A stretch of 64,000 bases of DNA from Streptomyces sp. NBC_00443 (GCF_036014175.1 NZ_CP107917.1:9176001-9240000), one strand, 5' to 3'; counted from the first letter of the stretch, positions 48,323 through 58,587 are shown. Notes: generated by a model from the letters alone, not told the origin. Numbers and translations: made by a program.

Positions 48323-49033
48323 GTGAACATCAACGGCGCTCGTGTGCTGGTGGCCGGCGCCACCGGCGTTCTCGGCAGCGCTCTCACGGCCGAGCTGGCC
48401 GCGCGGGGAGCCCGCCCGGCTCTCGCCGGACGCGACGCGATCCGGCTGGCTCAGGCCGCTCGCGCCCACCCAGGGTCTCCGACGGCGGAGTTCGACGCGT
48501 ACGACCCGTCGTCCTGCGCGCGTGCGGTGCACGCTGTCGCCGCCGAGCTCGGGGGCCTCGACGCATGTGTGACGGCCTTCGGCGCCGTGGGCTTCGGTAC
48601 CTCCCGCGAGGTGGGCGACACGGTCGCCGAGTATCTGATGGCGGTCAACTTCCTCGCCCCCGCCGCATTCTTCCGCGCCGCGCTCCAAGTCCTGCCACCT
48701 CACTCGGTGATCGCGGCCTTCAGCGGAGTGGTGGCCGAGGGTCCGCAGCCACGGATGGCCGACTACAGCGCTTCGAAGGCGGCACTGAGCGCATGGCTCG
48801 CTGCTGCCCGCCGCGAGGCGCGGGGCACTGGCGTGCAGGTGCTGGATGTGCCGCCGGGCCACCTTGACACCGGTTTGGCCGACCGGTCCGTCGCGGGAAC
48901 GGCCCCGCCGATGCCCCCGGGTGGCGACCCCGGTCCGGTCGTCAAGGCGGTCGTCGACGCGATGGAGTCTGACGCCGAACTCGTGCGCACGGCTCCCGAC
49001 GGAGCGCCCGTCGTCGAGCGGCGAGCCAGGTGA
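48323..49033 (+). CDS. litQ: Short-chain dehydrogenase, LitQ-like
   Basis: A 236-residue classical-type SDR from GTG 48323 (GGAGCGAGG upstream). GATGVLGSALTAEL binds NAD(P); a Ser near FSGVVAEG and the YSASK motif form the active site. GPVxxG-like segments end the fold. It overlaps crtY by GTGA and is the first gene of a litQ-crtY-crtT-crtU operon. The S. coelicolor locus has an oxidoreductase gene litQ next to litR (from memory); the biochemical role there is not known. Confidence 0.82.
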   Translation: MNINGARVLVAGATGVLGSALTAELAARGARPALAGRDAIRLAQAARAHPGSPTAEFDAYDPSSCARAVHAVAAELGGLDACVTAFGAVGFGTSREVGDTVAEYLMAVNFLAPAAFFRAALQVLPPHSVIAAFSGVVAEGPQPRMADYSASKAALSAWLAAARREARGTGVQVLDVPPGHLDTGLADRSVAGTAPPMPPGGDPGPVVKAVVDAMESDAELVRTAPDGAPVVERRAR

Positions 49034-50295
49034 GCCGGCCCGCAACCCTTCCCGATCAGTGGTCCGACGTGGTCATCGTGGGCGGCGGGGCGGCCGGCCT
49101 CTGCCTCGCCCTTCAACTGACCGCGACCGCGACGACCACCCGTTCCGTCGTCGTGGTGGAGCCGCCGGAGGGGCCGTCACGGCCTCGTGAACGCACCTGG
49201 TGCTTCTGGGACGAAGGCTCATGCGACTTCGAGGAAGCGATCAGCGCCTCCTGGTCCCGCCTACGGGTCCACGGAACCGACGGCAGAGAGATCACGGTCG
49301 ATCCGGTTCCGCTGCGCTACCGCATGCTGCGATCGACGCAGTTCGAGCAGTTCGTGCACGCCCGGCTGGCGGCGCACCCCCGCGCGCGTGTCCTGCGTGC
49401 CACAGCCGGTGCCGTACGGGACACCGCCGACGGGGCGGCCGTCAGCTGCGTGGCATCCGACGGCCGGCCGCTGACGCTGCGCGCCCGCCATCTCTTCGAC
49501 TCTCGTCCCCTACAGGCTCTGCCTCCGGCTCGCACGTGCTTGTTGCAGCATTTCCGCGGCTGGTTCGTGCGCACGGCCGCGGAGCGGTTCGACCCCACGG
49601 TCGCCGACCTGATGGACTTCCGGGTGCCGCAGCCACGTCACGGCCTCGCCTTCGGCTATGTGCTGCCCCTCGCGTCCGACCGCGCCCTCATCGAGTACAC
49701 CGAGTTCTCCCGTGCCCCGTTGACCACCGCGGCGTACGAGGCGTCGCTCGGCCACTACTGCCGAGAGATCCTGCGCCTGGGCGCGTTCACGGTGGAAGCG
49801 GCGGAGCAAGGTGCCATCCCTATGACCGACGCCCGCTTCCCGCGTCGGATCGGGCCCGCTGTCTTCCGTATCGGCACGGCCGGCGGCGCGACCCGACCCG
49901 CAACCGGCTACACCTTCGCCGCCGCGCAGCGCCAGAGCCGGGCCATCGCCGACGCCCTGGAGGCCGGGCGCCCCCTGGTGCCCCCGCCGCACGGGCGACG
50001 GGCGCTGGCCATGGACGCGGTACTCCTGCGGGCGCTGGACACCGGGCGGATCGATGGCCCTGACCTCTTCACCGACCTGTTCAGCCGGATCCCCACGGAA
50101 CGGCTGCTGCGCTTCCTGGACGGTGCGACCACGCTCCGGGAGGAGTGGGCCATCGGACTGCGCACCCCCATCGGCCCGATGCTGCGCACCGCCGTCGAAC
50201 TTCCCCTTCTGCCCTGCCACTTCCGTCCCGCACCACGTCCCGCATCACGATCCGCACCCCAATCCGCATTACGATCCGCGGAGAGCTCCTCATGA
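49030..50295 (+). CDS. crtY: Lycopene beta-cyclase
   Basis: A 421-residue flavoprotein of the CrtY family. VVIVGGGAAGLCLALQL binds the dinucleotide, ERTWCFWDEG and LRYRMLRSTQFEQFVHARL are family marks, HFRGWFVRT and IEYTEFS lie in the cyclase core, and GGATRPATGYTFAAAQRQS is the conserved late motif. It closes both ends of lycopene to beta-carotene. Overlaps by 4 bp at each end show coupled translation. The last ~20 residues are encoded by a degenerate 12-bp repeat and are probably a dispensable tail. Confidence 0.93.
   Translation: MSRPATLPDQWSDVVIVGGGAAGLCLALQLTATATTTRSVVVVEPPEGPSRPRERTWCFWDEGSCDFEEAISASWSRLRVHGTDGREITVDPVPLRYRMLRSTQFEQFVHARLAAHPRARVLRATAGAVRDTADGAAVSCVASDGRPLTLRARHLFDSRPLQALPPARTCLLQHFRGWFVRTAAERFDPTVADLMDFRVPQPRHGLAFGYVLPLASDRALIEYTEFSRAPLTTAAYEASLGHYCREILRLGAFTVEAAEQGAIPMTDARFPRRIGPAVFRIGTAGGATRPATGYTFAAAQRQSRAIADALEAGRPLVPPPHGRRALAMDAVLLRALDTGRIDGPDLFTDLFSRIPTERLLRFLDGATTLREEWAIGLRTPIGPMLRTAVELPLLPCHFRPAPRPASRSAPQSALRSAESSS
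50229..50276. repeat. Degenerate 12-bp tandem repeat at the 3' end of crtY
   Basis: Four 12-base units start at 50229, 50241, 50253 and 50265 with consensus CGCAYYACGATC. They encode an Arg/Ser/Pro/Ala-rich tail and stay in frame. Confidence 0.7.
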
Positions 50296-51044
50296 CACTG
50301 CTGCGCGATGACGACCAGGAACGCGCCTTCGACCACGCGTCCCGTACCTACGACCGCCTCACGGCGCTCAACCCCGGATACCGCACCGAACTCCTGCGCT
50401 CGGCGCGCCGGCTCCGGCTGCCCGACGACGGTGAGGGTCTGCACGTACTCGATCTCGGCTGCGGCACCGGAACCTCCACCCGGGCCCTGCTGCGAGCCGC
50501 GCCCCGAGCCCGCGTCACCGCCGTAGACGCCTCGTCCGGGATGCTGCAACGCGCGCTGGCCAAGCCGTGGCCCGCACAAGTGCGTTTCCGTCACCTGAGG
50601 GCCGAGGACCTGGCGACGGCCGGCGAAGGGCCCTTCGACGCGGTCTTCGCGGCCTACCTGTTCCGCAACGTCACCGACCCCGACAAGGTCCTGCAGATCC
50701 TCAGGACGTTGTTGCGACCGGGCGGCCGCCTGGCCGTCCACGAGTACAGCCTCAGCGGCTCGCGCGTTGACCGCGCCCTGTGGCGTGCCGTGTGCCAAGG
50801 GGTGATTCTCCCGGTGGGCACACTCACCGGGGACGGCGCCCTGTACCGCCACCTGTGGCGCAGCGTCCTCACCTTCGACACCGCAGCCGCCTTCAGCGAC
50901 CGGCTGACGCGCAACGGGTTCACGGACGGGCGCGCCGTCCGAGTCGGCGGGTGGCAGACCGGCATCGTGCACACCTTCCTCGCCCGCAACGGCCCTGCCG
51001 CGAACGGCCGTTGCGGGCATGCCGCGCACGCGGAGCCAGCCTGA
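50292..51044 (+). CDS. crtT: SAM-dependent methyltransferase of the carotenoid operon
   Basis: A 250-residue class I methyltransferase resembling UbiE. The SAM loop is VLDLGCGTGTSTRALL, the acidic second strand VTAVDASSGML, and FDAVFAAYLFRNVTD is the post-motif region. It lies between crtY and crtU with overlaps on both sides, matching crtT of other Streptomyces carotenoid clusters. Its carotenoid-modifying or quinone-type substrate is not established. Confidence 0.88.
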   Translation: MTLLRDDDQERAFDHASRTYDRLTALNPGYRTELLRSARRLRLPDDGEGLHVLDLGCGTGTSTRALLRAAPRARVTAVDASSGMLQRALAKPWPAQVRFRHLRAEDLATAGEGPFDAVFAAYLFRNVTDPDKVLQILRTLLRPGGRLAVHEYSLSGSRVDRALWRAVCQGVILPVGTLTGDGALYRHLWRSVLTFDTAAAFSDRLTRNGFTDGRAVRVGGWQTGIVHTFLARNGPAANGRCGHAAHAEPA

Positions 51045-52597
51045 TGACCGGTGTGGCGCCCGTCGGCGCCCGCAGGGGCCGCGACCGCAAAGCCGAACGG
51101 CTGATGCCCGTACCCGGCAGGAGCCGGTTCGAGGGCGGGGACGAGCCGTCCGTCGCCGTGATCGGCGGCGGCATCGCGGGTCTCGCCGCGGCCACCCTGC
51201 TGGCCGAACGGGGCGCCCGCGTCATCCTCTACGAGCGGGAGGAGACCCTCGGTGGCCGTCTCGCCGGTCACCGAACCCGCCTGGCGGACGGCTCCGTCGT
51301 GACCATGGGCCGCGGCTTCCACGCGTTCTTCCGTCAGTACTACAACCTGCGTGGTCTGCTGCGGCGCACCGATCCCGCCCTTGCGCGGCTCACCCCCCTG
51401 CCCGACTACCCCCTGCGGCACAGCGGCGGCCTGACCGACAGTTTCGCCCGTGTCCCGCGGACACCTCCCTTCAGCGCCCTCGGTTTCGTGGCGCTCAGCC
51501 CCACTTTCGGCTGGCGTGACCTCGCGGCCATGGACGCCCGGGCGGCGCTGCCGCTGCTCGACGTGCGCGTGCCCGAGGTGTACGACCGCTTCGACCACGT
51601 CGGCGCGACGGAGTTCCTGGAACGGGTCCGCTTCCCGCAGGCCGCGCATCACCTGGCGTTCGAGGTGTTCTCGCGCAGCTTCTTCGCCGACCCGCGCGAG
51701 CTGTCCGCCGCCGAACTGCTGCTGATGTTCCACATCTACTTCCTCGGCTCGGCCGAGGGGCTGCTCTTCGACGTGCCGAACGAGCCCTTCCCACAAGCAC
51801 TCTGGGAGCCCTTGGCCGACTACCTCCTGAGCCTTGGCGTCACAGTCCGCGCCGGCAGCCCCGTCGACGCCGTCCACCCGCGCGGGGGAGGGGGAGCCAC
51901 GGTGCTGACCGACACCGGTGCCACCGCTCACGACGCGGTGGTGCTCGCCCTCGACACCGCAGGGCTGCGGCAGGTCGTGGCCGCATCCCCAGGCCTGGGC
52001 ACTGGCCCGTGGCGCGACGATATCGCCGCCCTGCGCAGCGCCCCGCCGTTCCTCGTCTCCCGGCTCTGGCTGGACAGTCCCGTCCGCGACGACCGCCCGG
52101 GATTCCTCGGCACCAGCGGCTACGGCGGTCTGGACAACGTCAGCGTCCTGAACCGCTACGAGGGCGAGGCCGCCCGCTGGGCCGCCCAGAACGGGGGAGC
52201 GGTGGTGGAGTTGCACGCCTACGCCGTCGCCGATGCGCAACGGGGCCGGGTACAGGACCAGCTCGTGGACCAACTCCACTCGGTGTATCCGGAGACCCGT
52301 GAGGCGCACATCGTCGACTCCCGGCACGAATGGCGTTCTGACTGCCCGTTCTTTCCCGTCGCCTCCCATCAGCAGCGTCCCGTGGTGCGTACGCCGCATC
52401 CCTGGCTGACGCTTGCCGGTGACGCGATCCGCTGCGAGCTGCCCGTGGCGCTGATGGAACGAGCGGCCACCACGGGCTTCCTGGCGGCCAACGCGCTGCT
52501 CGCTCCCTGGGGCGTACGGGGCCAGGTGTTGTGGACGGTGCCCCGGGCGGGCCGCTCCTGGGTGCTGCGCGCACTCGGTGGCCTGGTCGCACGTTGA
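51044..52597 (+). CDS. crtU: Isorenieratene synthase (beta-carotene desaturase/methyltransferase)
   Basis: A 517-residue CrtI-superfamily flavoprotein. SVAVIGGGIAGLAAATLLAE binds FAD; GRGFHAFFRQYYNLRGLLRR is a hallmark of CrtU; LLMFHIYFLGSAEGLLFDVP and the late WLTLAGDAIRCELPVALMER are family stretches. It converts beta-carotene rings to aromatic phi-rings, giving isorenieratene. Upstream crtT overlaps by one base; a hairpin terminator follows at 52599. A Rieske domain as found in some CrtU relatives is not fused here but is encoded by the convergent operon. Confidence 0.92.
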   Translation: MTGVAPVGARRGRDRKAERLMPVPGRSRFEGGDEPSVAVIGGGIAGLAAATLLAERGARVILYEREETLGGRLAGHRTRLADGSVVTMGRGFHAFFRQYYNLRGLLRRTDPALARLTPLPDYPLRHSGGLTDSFARVPRTPPFSALGFVALSPTFGWRDLAAMDARAALPLLDVRVPEVYDRFDHVGATEFLERVRFPQAAHHLAFEVFSRSFFADPRELSAAELLLMFHIYFLGSAEGLLFDVPNEPFPQALWEPLADYLLSLGVTVRAGSPVDAVHPRGGGGATVLTDTGATAHDAVVLALDTAGLRQVVAASPGLGTGPWRDDIAALRSAPPFLVSRLWLDSPVRDDRPGFLGTSGYGGLDNVSVLNRYEGEAARWAAQNGGAVVELHAYAVADAQRGRVQDQLVDQLHSVYPETREAHIVDSRHEWRSDCPFFPVASHQQRPVVRTPHPWLTLAGDAIRCELPVALMERAATTGFLAANALLAPWGVRGQVLWTVPRAGRSWVLRALGGLVAR

Positions 52598-52598
52598 A

Positions 52599-52620
52599 CC
52601 CCGCGCCGCCTGGTGCGGGG
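52599..52620. terminator. Hairpin terminator of the crtY-crtT-crtU operon
   Basis: A 9-bp stem with one G-T pair (52599-52607 with 52612-52620) and a 4-base loop, directly after the crtU stop. A 14-bp tandem duplication (52626-52639 and 52640-52653) adjoins it and runs into the end of the Rieske gene. Confidence 0.75.
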
Positions 52621-52642
52621 ACTCCGCCTCAGCCTGGGAGCC

Positions 52643-53650
52643 TCAGCCTGGGAACCGGCCCGTGCTGCGCAGCGCCCAGCGTCGCTCGGCGTAGGCCAGG
52701 TCGTCGCGCCACAGCCGACCGGCGGCGCGGCGCATGAGCGGGCGGAGAGCCGGGGCGGCGGCCCGTGCGAGCGCGAACCCTTTGCGGTCCGAGGCGGCGA
52801 CGATCGCCTCGGTCACGGCGGTCCGCGGCTGCCTGTGTCCCTCACCGGTCAGCGGCGTGGCATGGCTCTCCACGACGGAGGTGGCTCCCTCGCCCTCGGT
52901 GATACGCATGACGACCGTACGCGGTTCGGGTGCCGTGAACTCGGCGCGGACCGGGACCACCAACGAACCCGCCACCCGGAAGGAGACGTCGACGACGAAC
53001 GCGTCGTCACCGCTTTCCCGTGGTGTGCGGGCCACGGCCAGGTCGACGAAGGAGTACGGGTGGAACCACGAGCCGTGCCAGGGGTCGAGCCGGTTGGCGA
53101 CCACGTCCTGCGGCTCGCACCGCCCCACCGCCGTGAATACCGCCTCCAGCACGCTGCCCGTCGAGGGACGCACCGGCACCACCGGCATCCGGAGCGGCTC
53201 CTCGCCACCGACCTCGTCCAGCCGTACCCAGAGGAGTACTCCGTCGTCGTGGACGGGGTACGGCTCCCAGCCGGCGAACGGAGCGCCGTCCAGGGCCAGT
53301 CCATGCCAGTGGCACACGAGCCTGCCGCACACCACGCGGCTGTCGCGCAGGGGTGCGCCGAGGTGCGGGCAGGCGCCGGGACCGGCATGCACCAGGCCCG
53401 TGTCCGAGCGCCACAGCACGATCTCGACACCGCCGACAGTTGCGCCGTGCGGGCGCTCGCCGGCCCGGACGTCACGGGAGGCACCCACGACGAACCAGTT
53501 GCCCGAGGGACGCGCCGAGGCGGTCTTGAGCGCGTCGGCGATCAGGCCCGGCCGCGCGTCCTGCCAGGTGGGTTTCTGCGTCGCCCACTGCGGTGCGCGG
53601 CGACGCCGCAACGGTGGCGTCCAGCGAGGTTCGTGGGATCGGTCGGTCAC
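52643..53650 (-). CDS. Rieske 2Fe-2S protein (DUF5914) of the carotenoid operon
   Basis: A 335-residue protein from a GTG at 53650. The Rieske cluster has CPHLGAP and CHWHGLAL (C-x-H and C-x2-H, about 95-120). A C-terminal all-beta/alpha part of ~180 residues has [16 protein letters not shown], like the DUF5914 family of actinobacteria. It overlaps crtB by GTGA as fourth gene of crtE-I-B, the place called crtV in other Streptomyces. It may be an oxygenase or an electron donor in ring aromatisation or carotenoid hydroxylation; I cannot choose. Confidence 0.82.
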   Translation of the reverse strand: MTDRSHEPRWTPPLRRRRAPQWATQKPTWQDARPGLIADALKTASARPSGNWFVVGASRDVRAGERPHGATVGGVEIVLWRSDTGLVHAGPGACPHLGAPLRDSRVVCGRLVCHWHGLALDGAPFAGWEPYPVHDDGVLLWVRLDEVGGEEPLRMPVVPVRPSTGSVLEAVFTAVGRCEPQDVVANRLDPWHGSWFHPYSFVDLAVARTPRESGDDAFVVDVSFRVAGSLVVPVRAEFTAPEPRTVVMRITEGEGATSVVESHATPLTGEGHRQPRTAVTEAIVAASDRKGFALARAAAPALRPLMRRAAGRLWRDDLAYAERRWALRSTGRFPG

Positions 53651-54642
53651 GTTGCCTGCCCCTTCCGCTGAAGTGCGGGCTCACCCGCCGTGAGGACCGG
53701 GCCCGTGCCGCGGGCACGCCATCGGGCCTCGATGACGTGCGCAGCTCCGGCCGCGGCTGTGGCCGCACGGCGCCGGCGAGGCACCACCGCGCGAGTGTGC
53801 AGGACGGCGTAGTCCTGTTCCGCGATCGCGTCGAGGATGCCGCCGTACAGGGTGAACGCGGTGCGGATGCATGGACGCACCCGCGGGTCGAGCATGGCGA
53901 TGCCGGGTTCGGCCGCCCGGTACACGCCGCGGGTCATGACCTCGACGTCGACGAGCGCCGCCCGGATCCGCCGGTCCTGACGGCCGGTGCGGCGGCTCCA
54001 CTCCAGCAGCGACCGGTCGACGCCGTGGGCGGCGAGCAGGTCGGCCGGCAGATAGACACGGCCCCGGTCCAGGTCCTCGCCGACGTCGCGCAGGAAGTTG
54101 GTGAGCTGGAAGGCCACGCCCAGAGCCGCCGCGTGAGGTGCGGCCTCCTCGCGGGATACGACTGGGCCGAGCACCGGCAGCATCTGCAGTCCGATCACTG
54201 CCGCTGATCCGTGCATGTAGGTGCGCAGGGCGGCGTAGGTCGGATAGTCCGTGACGGTGAGGTCGGCCCGCATCGAGGCCAGGAACTGCGAGAACAGGCT
54301 GTGAGCGATGTCGTAGCGTGCGGCGGTGTCGGCCACGGCTCGGACCACGGGCTCGCCCGCTCCGCCGGAGTGCAGTGGGTGCGCGAGGTCCCTCTCCAGG
54401 CGTCGAAGCTGCCGGTCGCGCTCGTAGTGGGTCCGGCTCCGGTCGAAGTCGTCCACGATGTCGTCCGCCCAGCGGGCGAACCCGTACAAGGCGTGCACCG
54501 CGGAGCGTCGTTCCACCGGCAGCAGGCGCGTGGCCAGGAAGTAGGTGCGGCCGTGGCGGGCGTTGAGCTGCCGGCACCGGGTGTAGGCGGCACGCAGCGC
54601 GGGATCGGTGATCCCGGCGGCATCCAGTTCACGACGGGTCAT
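53647..54642 (-). CDS. crtB: Phytoene synthase
   Basis: A 331-residue head-to-head prenyl synthase that condenses two GGPP to phytoene. Aspartate-rich motifs are [13 protein letters not shown] (about 60-72) and [18 protein letters not shown] (about 180-197), with [20 protein letters not shown] at the N-terminus. It overlaps crtI (ATGA) and the Rieske gene (GTGA), so it is translated with them. All expected catalytic aspartates are present. Confidence 0.94.
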   Translation of the reverse strand: MTRRELDAAGITDPALRAAYTRCRQLNARHGRTYFLATRLLPVERRSAVHALYGFARWADDIVDDFDRSRTHYERDRQLRRLERDLAHPLHSGGAGEPVVRAVADTAARYDIAHSLFSQFLASMRADLTVTDYPTYAALRTYMHGSAAVIGLQMLPVLGPVVSREEAAPHAAALGVAFQLTNFLRDVGEDLDRGRVYLPADLLAAHGVDRSLLEWSRRTGRQDRRIRAALVDVEVMTRGVYRAAEPGIAMLDPRVRPCIRTAFTLYGGILDAIAEQDYAVLHTRAVVPRRRRAATAAAGAAHVIEARWRARGTGPVLTAGEPALQRKGQAT

Positions 54643-56213
54643 CAGGAACCTTCCGCGGTGAGGGCGGACGGAACGCCGACGGCCGACGGGGTCGGCCGGG
54701 CAGCGCGGCTGGCGTGGGTGGCGCGGCCGGCGGTGACGCCGGTGATGCGGGCGGCGGCGAGCCTGCCGCTGATGAGGACCGTCGGCACGCCGACCCCGGG
54801 AGTGGTGCCGCAGCCGGCCAGTACGGCGTTGTCCAGGCCGCGCACCAGGTTGCGCGGCCGGAAGGGGCCCGTCTGGGCGAAAGTGTGGGAGACCGAGAAG
54901 GGACTGCCCGCCGCGTGGCCCCGAGCCGTCCAGTCCAGCGGAGTCACCAACAGCTCCTCCTGGATGCTGTCCCCGAACCCGCCCATGCCGCGCCGCTCCA
55001 GCTCGGTGACCAGGCTGTCCCGGTAGCGCGGGCCGAGCTCCCGCCAGTCGGCGGCGGACGGCCCGACGGAAGTGTTCGGGCACGGCGCCAGCACGTAGTG
55101 CAGATGCCGGCCGGCCGGTGCCAGAGCGGGGTCGTGGGTCGTCGGGCGGGTGATGAGCAGGGAAGGGTCGCTCATCAGCGTTCCCGAGCGGGTCAGTTCA
55201 CTGAACGTGCTCTCCCAGGCCGTGCCGAAGGAGAGCGTGTGATGGGCCAGGCCGGGCCAGGTGCGGTCGGTCCCGACGTGCAGGACCACCGCGGACGGTG
55301 AGTGACGCAGCGGAACGGGACGCCGAGGAGAACGCCCCAGCAGCTGGTGGGCGGTGGACAGTTCACAGGTCAGTACCACCGCGTCGCAGGCAATCCGCTC
55401 GCCCGAGGTGAGGCGCACGGCACGCACCCTGCCGGCCGACCGTTCCAGTGTCCTGACCTCGGCCGACCACCGCAGGTCGCCTCCGGCTCCGGCGATCGCG
55501 TCGGCCATCGCGTGGGGCAGCGCGTGCATGCCGCCCTTGGGGAACCAGACGCCGGCCACGGTGTCCATGTAGGCGATCACGGCGTAGGCCGCGAGAGCTC
55601 GGGCGGGGGCGACGCCGGCGTACAGGGACTGGAAGGAGAAGACCCGGCGCAGACGGGCGTCGGAGAGGAAGCGGCCGATGCGCCGGTCGAGCCGGCCGAA
55701 GCCGCCGAGGGCCGCCAGCCGTGCCAGGTCGGCGTTGAGGAGCTGGAGCGGTGAGTCGAAGTTGGTGTCGATGAAGCGTCGCATCTGGGCCCGGTAGAGC
55801 CGCTCCAGCCAGTTCCGCAGGTCGCGGTAGCCCGCAGCGTCGGCAGGTCCGGCGAAGCGGCGCACCTCCGCCTCCATCGCCTCGCCGTCGGTGTGGACGT
55901 CCAGCGACGTGCCGTCCGCGAAGCACGCCCGATAGGCCGGATGCAGCGCCACCAGCTCGACCCGGCGGGTGAGGCTGTCGCCGACCGCCGCGAAGGCCTC
56001 GTCGGCCAGGTGCGGCATGGTCAACACCGTGGGCCCGGTGTCCAGTTCGTACCCGCCGAGTCGCATCCGGCCGGCCCGGCCGCCCGCGTCGGCCTCCCGC
56101 TCGACGAGCGTGACCCGGCGGCCGGCGCCCAGCAGATGGAGGGCGCAGGAGAGCCCGGACAGACCGGCGCCCACCACCACGACATGGTCGGTCGGACCCG
56201 CTACCGTCCTCAC
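54642..56213 (-). CDS. crtI: Phytoene desaturase
   Basis: A 523-residue FAD enzyme that converts phytoene to lycopene by four desaturations. [20 protein letters not shown] with a following [12 protein letters not shown] is the dinucleotide fold; [20 protein letters not shown] and [19 protein letters not shown] are CrtI marks; the late [20 protein letters not shown] is the signature. It starts at a GTG overlapping the crtE stop (GTGA). Confidence 0.94.
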   Translation of the reverse strand: MRTVAGPTDHVVVVGAGLSGLSCALHLLGAGRRVTLVEREADAGGRAGRMRLGGYELDTGPTVLTMPHLADEAFAAVGDSLTRRVELVALHPAYRACFADGTSLDVHTDGEAMEAEVRRFAGPADAAGYRDLRNWLERLYRAQMRRFIDTNFDSPLQLLNADLARLAALGGFGRLDRRIGRFLSDARLRRVFSFQSLYAGVAPARALAAYAVIAYMDTVAGVWFPKGGMHALPHAMADAIAGAGGDLRWSAEVRTLERSAGRVRAVRLTSGERIACDAVVLTCELSTAHQLLGRSPRRPVPLRHSPSAVVLHVGTDRTWPGLAHHTLSFGTAWESTFSELTRSGTLMSDPSLLITRPTTHDPALAPAGRHLHYVLAPCPNTSVGPSAADWRELGPRYRDSLVTELERRGMGGFGDSIQEELLVTPLDWTARGHAAGSPFSVSHTFAQTGPFRPRNLVRGLDNAVLAGCGTTPGVGVPTVLISGRLAAARITGVTAGRATHASRAARPTPSAVGVPSALTAEGS

Positions 56214-57352
56214 GCCTGCTCCTTGGCGCGGCTCAGGGCGACGCCCGCCGCCCGTTCGAGCAGCGACGCGAACTCCCGCCGTACGGAGGCCTCCGCGCCC
56301 GTCTGCTCGAAGTGCCGCAGACTCATGGCCGCCAACTCGGCGATCTTCGACTCAGTGACGGCCCGGGCCCCGGTCCACTCCAGGGCCGTACGCATCCGCT
56401 CGACGGTCACCTGCGACCGGTGGGCCGTGCCAGGGGCGAGTGCCTCGGCGGCTGCTTCGTCCCCGGACGTATCCGCGAGTCCGACCGCGACGGCGAGCAG
56501 GTAGGTGAGCTTGCGCGACCGCAGGTCGTCGTCGGCCGGTTTGCCGGTCAGCGACGGGTCGCCGAAGGCGCCCAGCAGGTCGTCGCGGAGCTGGAAGGCC
56601 AGGCCCGCACACCGTCCCGCGGCTCGCAGCCCGCCGACGACGCGGGGGTCGGCCCCGGTCAGTGACGCGCCCAGCGTCAGGGGCCGCTCCACCGTGTACA
56701 GGGCGCTCTTGAGCGTGGCGATGGTCAGCGCCTCGTCCACATCGGACGAGCCGGTCGCCTGGGCGTACAGGTCGCGGTACTGCCCGGCGACCATTTCACC
56801 GCGCAGGGCCCGCCACTCGTCGTAGAAGCGCGCACCGTGCGGTGAGCGCAGGGCCGTTTCCGCCATCAGATCGTCTGCCCAGGTCAGCGCGAGATCGCCG
56901 ACGAGTACGGCGGCATTGGCCCCGAACGACTCGGAGGAGCCGGTCGTCGGTGCGGCCCGGTGCAGGCGTGCCAGGTCGACGTGTACCGCCGGGCCGCCCC
57001 GGCGCAGCGGCGATCCGTCCATCACGTCGTCGTGTATGAGGGCGCACGCCTGGAGAAGCTCAAGGGCAGCCCCGGTGCGCAGAAGGGCGGTGGCGTCGCC
57101 CGAGCCGCCGGCGGCCCGCCATCCGCACCACACGAACGCGGTACGCAGCCGCTTCCCGCCCCGCCGGATCAGCCCGGCGACACGGTCGGCCACATGCCCG
57201 GCGAACACCGGGTCCACCTCGCGGGCCTGGCGCAGCCGCGTGTCGAGGACCTGCTCCAGAAGAGCTTCGACGCTTGTGACCGAGTCGAGGGCCGTCGCGG
57301 GGGAGTCGACAAGTCCGGCCGGTTCGGCCACCGTCGGCCTCAGTCCAAGCAT
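56210..57352 (-). CDS. crtE: Geranylgeranyl diphosphate synthase
   Basis: A 380-residue class I prenyl synthase. First Asp motif IHDDVMDGSPLRRG, second FQLRDDLLGAFGD. The start is ATG 57352, with AAAGGGG upstream; a GTG at 57379 has no ribosome site. It supplies GGPP to crtB and heads the crtE-I-B-Rieske operon. The promoter must lie in 57353-57502, just beyond the truncated photolyase relative. LitS-type sigma control is expected from the known system. Confidence 0.93.
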   Translation of the reverse strand: MLGLRPTVAEPAGLVDSPATALDSVTSVEALLEQVLDTRLRQAREVDPVFAGHVADRVAGLIRRGGKRLRTAFVWCGWRAAGGSGDATALLRTGAALELLQACALIHDDVMDGSPLRRGGPAVHVDLARLHRAAPTTGSSESFGANAAVLVGDLALTWADDLMAETALRSPHGARFYDEWRALRGEMVAGQYRDLYAQATGSSDVDEALTIATLKSALYTVERPLTLGASLTGADPRVVGGLRAAGRCAGLAFQLRDDLLGAFGDPSLTGKPADDDLRSRKLTYLLAVAVGLADTSGDEAAAEALAPGTAHRSQVTVERMRTALEWTGARAVTESKIAELAAMSLRHFEQTGAEASVRREFASLLERAAGVALSRAKEQA

Positions 57353-57502
57353 GCACGGCCCCTTTTCACTCTCCGTCACCTGCACACCAGTACTTCTGCC
57401 GCCGCGGCTGATGTGGATGCGCCGTTCTCCGCCCGGCGGACGATCTGCCGAGGGCCACCGCCCACGGACGTGCGCCCCTAAGGCGGGGTGTCGCCGCATG
57501 GG

Positions 57503-58572
57503 TCAGCCCGTGTCGTGTACCTGGGCCAGGACCGTGCGCAGGCAGTGCGCGCGTACGTCGTCCGCGTCCAGGTCGTTCCACCAGCCTGGCAACGGGGCGG
57601 TGTGGTGCAGCGCGTTGGAGTGCCGGTAGTCCTCGCCGAAGTACCAGTACAACTGCCACACGTACTCCCGCCAGCCGGCGATCTGCCGGACGAAACCCTC
57701 CACGCTGTTCAGCGGGGCCCGCCCCTCGCGCCACGCCGACTCCGCCTGCTCCACGCATTCGGCGGGATCGAGCAGGCCCAGGTTGAGCGAGGACGACAGC
57801 AGGCTGTGGCTCATGACGGGGTCGGCGGCGAGCATGGCGTCCTCGTACGGCCCGAACGTGCCGAGCCGGTGTTCCAGGAACCGGCACAGGGCTGCCCGGG
57901 CCTCGGTGCGGGTCGCGGGGAACTGGCGTGGCCCGTCCCGGCCGACGAAGGACACGTCGCCGTCCCTTTCCCAGCGGTCGAGATCGTGGCGGACCTCGTC
58001 GTCGATGTCGTCCTCGCGTGGGCGGTAGGGACGGTCGACGGGCAGGGCGGTGGCGTCGCGGGGCGGAGGCTGCCGGTTGTCATGATCGAGGTTCCACCGG
58101 CCCCCGGCCGGCTGGTCGCCGTCCATCAGCAGGTCGTGTTCACGCCGGACCCAGTGGTAGAAGCTCTCCTGACGCAGACGCTCGCCGCCCTGGGCGTCCG
58201 CCCATCCGGCGAAGGCGGGCATCGGCACCAGGAATCCGCGGGCCGGTCCCATCGCGATGTGCGACAGCGAGCGCACCAGCCGTACGGCGGCGTGCGAGGT
58301 CGGGTGGGGCACGGTCACCGGGCCGTGGCCCGCTGCTCGGGCCAGTCCTTCCCGGTAGGTGTCGGAGCGAACGTACGTGACCCGGTCGCCGAGTTCGGCC
58401 GCCCGGTGGCGCATCGCGGACAGGACCAGGTGCGCCTTGGCCCGGTGAAAGCGCCGACGCCGGAACACCGACCGGCCTCGATCATCACCAGCGGCGAGTC
58501 ATGGCCGAGGCCGCTGTCCTCGGACGGGCGCAGGAAGTGCGGACCGAGCTGATCGCCGAAGAGCCAGTGCAT
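57503..58572 (-). pseudogene. Iron-sulfur cryptochrome/photolyase-related protein, frameshifted and C-terminally truncated
   Basis: The ATG at 58572 opens MHWLFGDQLGPHFL. After one missing base near 58474 the frame resumes as VFRRRRFHRAKAHLVLSAMR and continues through FAGWADAQGGERLRQ and WREYVWQLYW. This is the DPRP/FeS-BCP family, (6-4) photolyases with a C-terminal 4Fe-4S cluster. The frame stops at VLAQVHDTG where relatives read on with W-T-H-H-I-P-R-L. Adding one base gives only about 45 more residues of poor similarity, and the cluster cysteines and FAD pocket end are lost. Probably non-functional. Confidence 0.78.
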
Positions 58573-58587
58573 CAGGCACTCCCGCCG

